Source of the DNA: an uncultured Erysipelotrichaceae bacterium
GTDB taxonomy: Bacteria; Bacillota_I; Bacilli_A; RFN20; CAG-826
DNA: 11,131 bases
Assembly: GCA_902791085.1 (NCBI GenBank)
Contig: CADAUN010000027.1
Span: 1-11,131, forward strand
Direction: 5' to 3'
Below the pieces are notes generated by a model, which was given only the letters and a program-made list of their open reading frames with translations, did not search any database and was not told where the DNA came from. Numbering within the stretch: the first letter of the stretch is position 1; each line of letters begins with the position of its first letter. This document shows positions 6,471 to 11,131 of the stretch, piece by piece. The position numbers and the translations under genes were made by a program.

Positions 6471-8206
6471 AAGCGATCACGAACGTTCTTTGCCCTTCTT
6501 TCGATAGGGATGCCATCGATTCCGACTTCGATTTCTTCCACATAAAAACCGAGCAGAAGTATTTCTCCAAAGGCGCGAAGATTCTCGATATCCGCCAGGA
6601 AGGGCTGGAATTCAAGAGCCTCGTCTTCGAGAATGGCAGGAGCATCTATTGCCTTTGTGCTAAAGGCAGGGTTTCGCGCCTCGACCTAATCTCGGCAATC
6701 AGCGACAATACCGTGACAATAAAGGGCGTATCGAGCACCGAATTGGAGGATAGAGTCCTACTAAAGCTTTTCCTTTATTCGCTCAACTGCCCTTCGGAAG
6801 GTGCAAGTTTCAATAACCTGGCCGGAAAATTCTACGTTTATTTGGAGGGACTCAATTCCTCGTCCAATGCCCTGAAGGTCCTTTCAATCGACGTCGATAA
6901 AAAGATGGGGCTGCAAATCAGTGCAACTAGCTTCACGCCTGCATCGCAATTCCCCAAGGAGAAGATAAAGGAGGAGCCGAGGTACGTATTTTCGCATGAG
7001 CATCTTTCTTTTAAGCGAATCTACGGACCCGCCGATGGCGAAACCGTATACGTCAGAAAAACCCGCTTTGGGAAGAAAACGGAAGTCCCATTCCTGAAAT
7101 TCAACAAACCAGAAAAATCCCTCACCAAAGCCTATTGGGCATACAAGGTGATCGGTTGGTTGGCCGAGGAATACTCGCAGTATCTCCGCCTGGAATTCAA
7201 AGAAGCAGAGGTGGTGAGCAAAGTTACGACTCGCCGGGATTCGGATTTCATCGAGAAGGCGATTTTGACTTTGTCGGCGTATCCGTGCACGGTCGTAAAC
7301 CTTGCCGGGGAGGAAAACCTGGAGAAGTTGGAAACGCTCAGGCTTGCTTTGGAGAACAAACTCGGCACGGAGGTCAAGATAGCCTCCGCTCTAAACGCGG
7401 AATCGGTTAATTTTTGCCTAGTTCATAACAAGGAATATTACGAGCGCTGGAAGTTGCCAGACCCCCAGAAAACGTTTCCTTCCGACACGGTCGTGCAATG
7501 CGTGGCAGTAGAGAATGGCTTTGTAAAGGTCGCAAAAGAAAAAGAGGCGGTAATCAATACGATAATCAAGGAAGCCGCCATCAAAACTGACATCGTCCAC
7601 GGGGGGAGAATCACTCTGGATGACTGGGCCTCGTTTGGCTATGAAGGCGACTGGGCGTTTGTTACCTCAAACAACAGTTTGCTCTACGCAATGATCGTCC
7701 ACGCGGACGGAACGTTCGATTTCAAGAGTGCGAAAAATGATTTCATCGCATTCAACGATCGAGAACTCAACATGCTGTCATCGTTAATTTCCGGCCAATC
7801 AGATACTGCCCAAACGATCGTCAAGGATTCGCTTGGAAACATCTGCTTGATTTCAGGAACTACGTTCTACTCTTTGCCCAGAAAAGAAATCTTTGCCTCT
7901 ACCACCAGCAGATCCAAAGAAAGCAGGGACAAATATCTGGCCGGAGTTGTGGACATCAATTTGTTACGTTTTGAGGACAGACGCTTTTATAACGTCGGAA
8001 TGATCGGCGCGGGAATGAATACGGATATATCGAAAGCCGCGCTGCTTTACGAGATTTCAGTCATTTCCGGAACGGATATCATGGAGACTTTACTAAAGAC
8101 GATGTCTGTTCTATTTGTGAAGTTAAATTCTTTTACCGTCCTCCCTTACCCATTCAAATATCTCCGTGAATATATCGAATTAAAAACTGAGAGTAGTGGC
8201 TCATGA
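6467..8206 (+). CDS. ddmE: Divergent, probably catalytically inactive prokaryotic Argonaute, DdmE-like
   Basis: A 579-residue protein whose start overlaps the helicase stop by 4 bp, so the two are almost certainly coproduced partners. Features reminiscent of prokaryotic Argonautes are listed here. An N-terminal region ends in a strand LQISATSFTP (149-158), like the L-x-V-x-TFT strand of the N/L1 region. A MID-like region carries LVHNKEYYERWKLPDP (about 318-333). The C-terminal PIWI-like end has VGMIGAGMNTDISKA (510-524) and VLPYPFKYLREYIE (558-571), resembling the closing helix-strand of PIWI. No DEDX catalytic tetrad is evident, as in DdmE, which binds guide and target while DdmD does the cutting. 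It is shorter than the roughly 690-residue DdmE I remember. These are remembered motif resemblances, not a search result. The fallback call is an unknown partner protein of the helicase-nuclease. The stop codon touches an ORF6N remnant. Confidence 0.6.
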   Translation: MKAITNVLCPSFDRDAIDSDFDFFHIKTEQKYFSKGAKILDIRQEGLEFKSLVFENGRSIYCLCAKGRVSRLDLISAISDNTVTIKGVSSTELEDRVLLKLFLYSLNCPSEGASFNNLAGKFYVYLEGLNSSSNALKVLSIDVDKKMGLQISATSFTPASQFPKEKIKEEPRYVFSHEHLSFKRIYGPADGETVYVRKTRFGKKTEVPFLKFNKPEKSLTKAYWAYKVIGWLAEEYSQYLRLEFKEAEVVSKVTTRRDSDFIEKAILTLSAYPCTVVNLAGEENLEKLETLRLALENKLGTEVKIASALNAESVNFCLVHNKEYYERWKLPDPQKTFPSDTVVQCVAVENGFVKVAKEKEAVINTIIKEAAIKTDIVHGGRITLDDWASFGYEGDWAFVTSNNSLLYAMIVHADGTFDFKSAKNDFIAFNDRELNMLSSLISGQSDTAQTIVKDSLGNICLISGTTFYSLPRKEIFASTTSRSKESRDKYLAGVVDINLLRFEDRRFYNVGMIGAGMNTDISKAALLYEISVISGTDIMETLLKTMSVLFVKLNSFTVLPYPFKYLREYIELKTESSGS

Positions 8207-8424
8207 GCGCGTTTGTTAAGAAAAAGGAACCCAGGCCGTTTTCCTGTAGACTTCTTTTTCAAATTACCAAAGAAGAACGCGGTTGCTTAAGGTCGCAAAT
8301 TGCTACCTTTGCGGAAAGAACACGCGATCGCAAATACCTTCCCTATGTTTACACCGAACAGGGAATCATCGCCCTTGTTGGACCAGACTTCGATTTGGTG
8401 GGTGACACAGAACGTGTGATATGA
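8207..8424 (+). pseudogene. ORF6N-domain antirepressor fragment, 5'-truncated and frameshifted
   Basis: ORF6N/KilA-N antirepressor proteins of phages and plasmids carry a run RN-x2-RFP-x-DF-x-F-x-L followed by LRSQIxT and RKLPYxFTEQG. Both halves are present here, in different frames. In the frame with codons at 8207, 8210 and so on, one reads RKRNPGRFPVDFFF. From about 8260 the frame shifts, and one reads QITKEERGCLRSQIATF and then RKYLPYVYTEQGIIAL. One T missing from the TTTTT run at 8255-8259 would join the two. The conserved start of the domain is absent, and homology fades after VG at about 8380. An ATG at 8203 that overlaps the Argonaute-like stop opens a 73-codon frame, but its first 19 residues are out of frame with the family, so I treat it as a relic, not a third operon gene. 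Confidence 0.7.
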
Positions 8425-9066
8425 ACGAGCACGACTCAAGAGGACAAAAAGAGGGGACTCACTATTGCTTTGCTTCAAATCTTTTCTAGTTTAGCCACAT
8501 ATTTGAAATGTTGGTAACGTATAGAAAATGTCGTATACGAGATTCAGGCACTGTGTCTCCTTGTTTAAGAGCTACGTTTACTCATTGGCATCGGTTGCAG
8601 AGAATTTTATGATTTGTTTTACCCCGCCGACTCAGTAGCATTGAATTAGGCCAATGAAGCACTCGGATGGGATTAATGTTGTTTTTCTTCCTTGTTTGGT
8701 GCTCTTTATATGAATTTATTTTGTTGTGGAGAAAGCGGCCACTTTCATTCCCAGTTTCCAGAAACGCTTTGTTACCGTTCTTGAGGAGTGTGACCAAGAC
8801 GATTTTATTCCAAGAGAAATTGATGACTTCTTTATTCGCCTCTTTAAGCGCCTCTTCCCTGAGGAATTGCCTCAATCGAGTCCTCGATGTTTGACTCGGT
8901 TACGAACCTGTGAACAAGGATCGCCTTTTGTTGAAGGATGCTGATAATATGTTTGAACCTTCAAGGAACTTATGCCCACGCTACCACTGATAGTCGGGTC
9001 ATCGAGTGGCATTTTGGAAAGTCGACCTAAGGTTTAGTTTGCCTGGGAATTTGCTTTTCAAAATTA
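8425..9066. other. Gene-poor, probably decayed stretch
   Basis: About 640 bp with no supported gene. It is visibly more AT-rich than its neighbours. The best coding-like segment is on the plus strand at about 8714-8890, ending after FKRLFPEELPQSS. Its translation is an acidic helical stretch (FVTVLEECDQDDFIPREIDDF) without a ribosome site or recognisable family, so it may be the tail of a lost gene. A 10-bp perfect palindrome TCGTATACGA sits at 8531-8540. A 7-bp inverted repeat, TTGAAGG/CCTTCAA, lies near 8931-8968. None of these can be given a function. The promoter of the sigma-factor operon should lie near its right end. Confidence 0.4.
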
Positions 9067-9618
9067 ATGAATTACAATAAAAGCAGAAGAAGATTAAAAT
9101 GGTCGGCAAAAAAAACGATTAGTGCATTTTTCGCTGGCGAGGAGTGGGCCTCGCGGATCGTTTTTGAGCGTTACAAAAGGCTCATCTACTTCTCAATATC
9201 AACCATCCTTCGCGAAAAAACCGGTATTGATGACGCCTATCAAGAGGCGATCCTTAGGCTATTCGCGAACAAGCCCGAATTTGGCAACAACGACTCCGGA
9301 TTGGCATGCTATCTCGTTAAAGCCGCGAAAAGCGTGGCACTAGATATGGCAAGAAGATTCTCATCGAGCCTTGTTTTCGACACCACCGAAGAGAAATGCG
9401 ACGAACCCCCAACGGCGAGCTACATTATCTCTAAACACTTGCCACCCACGCTTTCCGAGACGGAAGGGGAGGTCATCGCCTACAGAGCGACCTTCGCGCT
9501 CAGCTTTCGAGAGATCTCGGAAATCATGGGTATCCCTAAGACGACGGTCAAAAGGATTTACAGGACAAGCATGGGAAGAATCAGAAAGGAGAACCGAAAA
9601 TGTATGCGCAAACAATAA
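9067..9618 (+). CDS. ECF-type RNA polymerase sigma factor
   Basis: A 183-residue sigma-70-family protein with only regions 2 and 4, as in extracytoplasmic-function sigmas. Region 2 spans about 30-98. It includes VFERYKRLIYFSI, the DDAYQEA core-binding segment (55-61), and the helix ACYLVKAAKSVALDMARR. Region 4 (127-175) has LPPTLSETEGEVIAYR, followed by LSFREISEIMGIPKTTVKRIYRTSMGRIRKE, a clear helix-turn-helix for -35 recognition. It would direct polymerase to a small regulon, probably including its own operon. The start is uncertain: ATG 9067 has no ribosome site. ATG 9099 has a purine-rich AGAAGAAG before it but is one base out of frame, with an A8 run at 9108-9115 in between; seven A would join it to the domain. 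The downstream membrane protein gene overlaps it by 19 bp. Confidence 0.88.
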   Translation: MNYNKSRRRLKWSAKKTISAFFAGEEWASRIVFERYKRLIYFSISTILREKTGIDDAYQEAILRLFANKPEFGNNDSGLACYLVKAAKSVALDMARRFSSSLVFDTTEEKCDEPPTASYIISKHLPPTLSETEGEVIAYRATFALSFREISEIMGIPKTTVKRIYRTSMGRIRKENRKCMRKQ

Positions 9619-10220
9619 GGAAGAAAATGTTGAATGAGATCGATCGGATGATGCCAGATATCGACCTTAAATTGCCAAAGGACCGCCCCAATTCAAAGCG
9701 GATTGCGGGTATAGTCGCGACAACCGTGGGCCTTTTTGGTGTGGTTGCTGCCGGAATCGTAATCTACAACGTCGCGGCACAAGACAACAAGCCTCAAGGT
9801 GAAAAACCCGCGACGATCGGTGTTTATTACCAAGGGCAAACGGTCACCGACTTCGAAAATAGATCCATAACCCTGCTTTCATGTGACTTTCAGAATGAGA
9901 CAAAGGTCGTGTTGAGCGTTTCGTTGAACGCCGATCATTATTGTGTGCAAGAATCGAGCAAAGCTGTAGCCTGTTACCAAGGCGGCAACTATGAGGAATT
10001 GCGTTTCGATAACGCCGCTTTTTCAACCCTCAACCCTGGCCTCGATTGTGCTGCTTATGCGGATTATTCCGGAGAAATCTTCATCCCGTTCTGCGTCGAT
10101 TCCGACGGCAGAAGTCTGCTCGACGATAAACTAGTCTATTTATCGTATTCTTTCGGATTCCACGCAGACAAAGACAACAGCGGCTCGGAATTTCATGTCG
10201 CCGGAAAGGAGAAACGATAG
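9600..10220 (+). CDS. Single-pass membrane protein, likely anti-sigma factor or sensor partner of the ECF sigma
   Basis: A 206-residue protein with a short cytoplasmic N-terminus (1-33). One transmembrane helix follows at about 35-58 (IAGIVATTVGLFGVVAAGIVIYN), and then an extracytoplasmic domain of about 145 residues rich in beta-type sequence with five cysteines. I recognise no family. Position is the main clue: its start overlaps the sigma-factor gene by 19 bp, with an AGGAG site inside that gene. This is the standard arrangement for a membrane anti-sigma that releases its sigma on an envelope signal. The N-terminus is shorter than a typical zinc-binding anti-sigma domain and lacks the H-x3-C-x2-C motif. 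A role as target lipoprotein-like or cell-surface protein is an alternative. It ends in TAG at 10218-10220. Confidence 0.65.
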   Translation: MYAQTIRKKMLNEIDRMMPDIDLKLPKDRPNSKRIAGIVATTVGLFGVVAAGIVIYNVAAQDNKPQGEKPATIGVYYQGQTVTDFENRSITLLSCDFQNETKVVLSVSLNADHYCVQESSKAVACYQGGNYEELRFDNAAFSTLNPGLDCAAYADYSGEIFIPFCVDSDGRSLLDDKLVYLSYSFGFHADKDNSGSEFHVAGKEKR

Positions 10221-10222
10221 TT

Positions 10223-10424
10223 ATGAAACATTTACGTTTATATTCCGCCATTATGGTCATAGTGGCATGTGGCGCACCCCATTCCCGTGAGCAAACTTCA
10301 AGCAAGGGCAATCCTCGTAATGGCGTTGCAGAAGATTAGTCGGTCAAGCTTTCCTTCGAAAGCATTCAGCTCGTCGGATCGATCCGCTATTTACAATTTG
10401 TGCCAGGCACTCACAATCCCAGTG
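10223..10424 (+). pseudogene. Lipoprotein gene with in-frame amber codon, 3' end lost
   Basis: ATG 10223 follows the membrane-protein stop by 2 bp and has an AAGGAG site inside that gene. The N-terminus MKHLRLYSAIMVIVACG is a short basic, hydrophobic leader ending in a lipobox-like IVAC, so Cys16 would be lipidated and the protein surface-anchored. The frame meets TAG at 10337-10339 after 38 codons. It then stays open and still looks coding (SVKLSFESIQLVGSIRYLQF) up to the minus-strand terminator near 10425. A CAG-to-TAG change would explain the stop. Beyond 10424 the frame is antisense to the small zinc-ribbon gene and cannot be the native end. It is therefore probably a broken third gene of the sigma operon, cut off by a rearrangement. 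Confidence 0.5.
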
Positions 10425-10454
10425 AAAAGGCCGGCGACGCTGACGCCACCGGCC
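10425..10454 (-). terminator. Rho-independent terminator of the toxin/immunity-like pair
   Basis: Read on the minus strand, an 11-bp GC-rich stem (10454-10444 with 10439-10429, two G-U pairs) has a 4-base loop and is followed directly by TTTT (10428-10425). It starts 14 bp after the stop codon of the zinc-ribbon gene. The plus strand has no T-tract after the stem, so the terminator is directional. Confidence 0.8.
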
Positions 10455-10468
10455 TAAGCCTAGATGTA

Positions 10469-10828
10469 TCAATAGGGGAGTTCCGGATCGATGGAGTAGT
10501 GGATGCCGCTCTTGTCGAGAAAGTCCCTCATCTCTACTGCGTCCCGTGCCTTGCCTTTAAAGATGACGTTGAGCTCCTGGATCGCCTTTTTGGAGGCGAT
10601 GAAGTTCTTTCCGGTCAGCTTGGAGACGAGCGATAAGGTCGCCTTGTCGATGGGATTGCCCTCGGATAGGCGGAAGACGTATTCGGTCTCGTCTAGGTCG
10701 ATGGGGTCCCATTTCGTTGTTACGGCTTCCCAACCACAGCTATCGCAGATATATGAGAAAGAGGGATAATTCTTCCTCTCTGCGCGAAGTTTGGAGCCGC
10801 AATTCGGGCAAATGTGTTCATTTTCCAT
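10469..10828 (-). CDS. Zinc-ribbon protein with L7/L12-C-terminal-like domain, probable immunity protein
   Basis: A 119-residue soluble protein. Cys7-x2-Cys10 and Cys28-x2-Cys31 (ICPNCG and ICDSCG) form a zinc ribbon. Residues 60-119 (KATLSLVSKLTG, then KKAIQEL, VIFKGKARDAVEMRDFLDKSGI and a final YSIDPELPY) have the helix-strand order of the ribosomal L7/L12 C-terminal domain. Small proteins of this type often sit beside polymorphic toxins. Its start overlaps the stop of the toxin-like fragment by 11 bp on the same strand, the usual place for an immunity gene. GGAGG lies 7 bp before the ATG, and a terminator follows the stop. The zinc ribbon is clear; the immunity role is inferred from position only. 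Confidence 0.65.
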   Translation of the reverse strand: MENEHICPNCGSKLRAERKNYPSFSYICDSCGWEAVTTKWDPIDLDETEYVFRLSEGNPIDKATLSLVSKLTGKNFIASKKAIQELNVIFKGKARDAVEMRDFLDKSGIHYSIDPELPY

Positions 10829-11075
10829 GTTTTATTCCTCCGGGTTTGAATGTGACGAATGAGCCTTTGTCGAGGTTCCACTCATCGGATGAGACGTACA
10901 ACGTGCCCTTTGGGGAACACCATAGGGTCTTATTAGGTGCCATGATCGGTTTTCCTAAAGCGTTGGCGAGGTGCTGGGCGAACCCTGCGGGGTCCTGACC
11001 GGTAGAGCAGGAGAGCAGGCGGATCCCCTTGGCTTTTCTGAAACCCAGCTTCGCAGCAGCTTTCGGAAAAAGCAT
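10818..11075 (-). CDS. C-terminal fragment of a polymorphic-toxin-like or phage-head-fused protein
   Basis: An 85-residue frame with GIRLLSCSTGQDPAGFAQHLANALG (17-41), followed by KPIMAPNKTLWCSPKGTLYV. I recognise the pattern IRLLSCxTG, FAQxLANxLG, APxxxLW from C-terminal domains of large secreted (Rhs/WapA-like) or phage-associated toxins. It belongs normally at the end of a much longer protein. Here ATG 11073-11075 is preceded by an in-frame TAA six codons upstream, and no ribosome site is visible. The piece is therefore probably a displaced or decayed 3' end, not a complete gene. The coding part after residue 17 looks intact. The immunity-like gene overlaps its stop. The remaining 56 bases up to the window edge show no intact frame of the same protein. 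Confidence 0.5.
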   Translation of the reverse strand: MLFPKAAAKLGFRKAKGIRLLSCSTGQDPAGFAQHLANALGKPIMAPNKTLWCSPKGTLYVSSDEWNLDKGSFVTFKPGGIKHGK

Positions 11076-11131
11076 TGGATGATGAAGCCATTATGCGATT
11101 AAGGGCATTTATCCTAGCGTCCCGTCGATGA

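Noticed and set aside
8582..8875. A 97-codon minus-strand open frame in the gene-poor stretch
   Set aside because: No ribosome site and no recognisable pattern; the opposite strand is slightly more coding-like.

Overview
This window reads as an accessory defence and mobile-element region of a low-to-mid GC Gram-positive bacterium. The evidence is near-consensus AAAGGAGG-type ribosome binding sites in front of most genes, tight operons with ATGA overlaps, the standard genetic code, a small ECF sigma/membrane-protein operon, and ORF6N antirepressor-type phage debris. An uncultured gut member of the Bacillota (Bacilli side) would fit, but this is inference from style; no rRNA or housekeeping gene is present to confirm it.

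Layout. Left flank, minus strand (930 to 1): a DUF4417 protein followed 12 bp later by the start of a second gene. That gene runs off the window and carries what looks like a phage-type barnase/colicin-fold nuclease domain. Its reading frame is shifted at a 14-base homopolymer. A divergent gap (931-1133) holds four tandem 10-bp repeats. Next, plus strand (1134-2761), come two genes: a macro-domain protein with an unassigned helical N-terminal domain, and a TIR-like protein. They have the content of a type II Thoeris (TIR/macro) anti-phage system and are closed by a hairpin terminator at 2830-2865. After a repeat-rich gap, a second plus-strand operon (3057-8206) encodes a 1137-residue SF2 helicase with a C-terminal PD-(D/E)xK nuclease and, overlapping it by 4 bp, a 579-residue protein with sequence features of a divergent, catalytically inactive prokaryotic Argonaute. 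Together they look like a DdmD/DdmE-type plasmid-elimination system.

Right side. Directly at the end of the Argonaute-like gene lies a frameshifted, 5'-truncated ORF6N antirepressor remnant (8207-8424), then about 640 bp with no convincing gene. A plus-strand operon follows (9067-10424): an ECF-type sigma factor, a single-pass membrane protein that is probably its anti-sigma or partner, and a lipoprotein gene interrupted by an amber codon and lost at its 3' end. The window closes on the minus strand with the C-terminal piece of a polymorphic-toxin-like protein, overlapped by a small zinc-ribbon protein that is probably its immunity partner and is followed by a strong terminator (10425-10454).

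How the parts work together (inference). The TIR enzyme would make an ADP-ribose-type signal on phage infection, and the macro protein would sense it and act through its unknown N-terminal domain. The Argonaute-like protein would use a nucleic-acid guide to recruit the helicase-nuclease to invading plasmid or phage DNA. The two systems are separate transcription units packed between toxin and phage fragments, as expected of a cargo hot spot. The most unusual points are the soluble-looking N-terminal domain of the macro protein, the compact DdmDE-like pair in a Gram-positive-like setting, and the 10-bp operator-like repeats before the TIR/macro operon.
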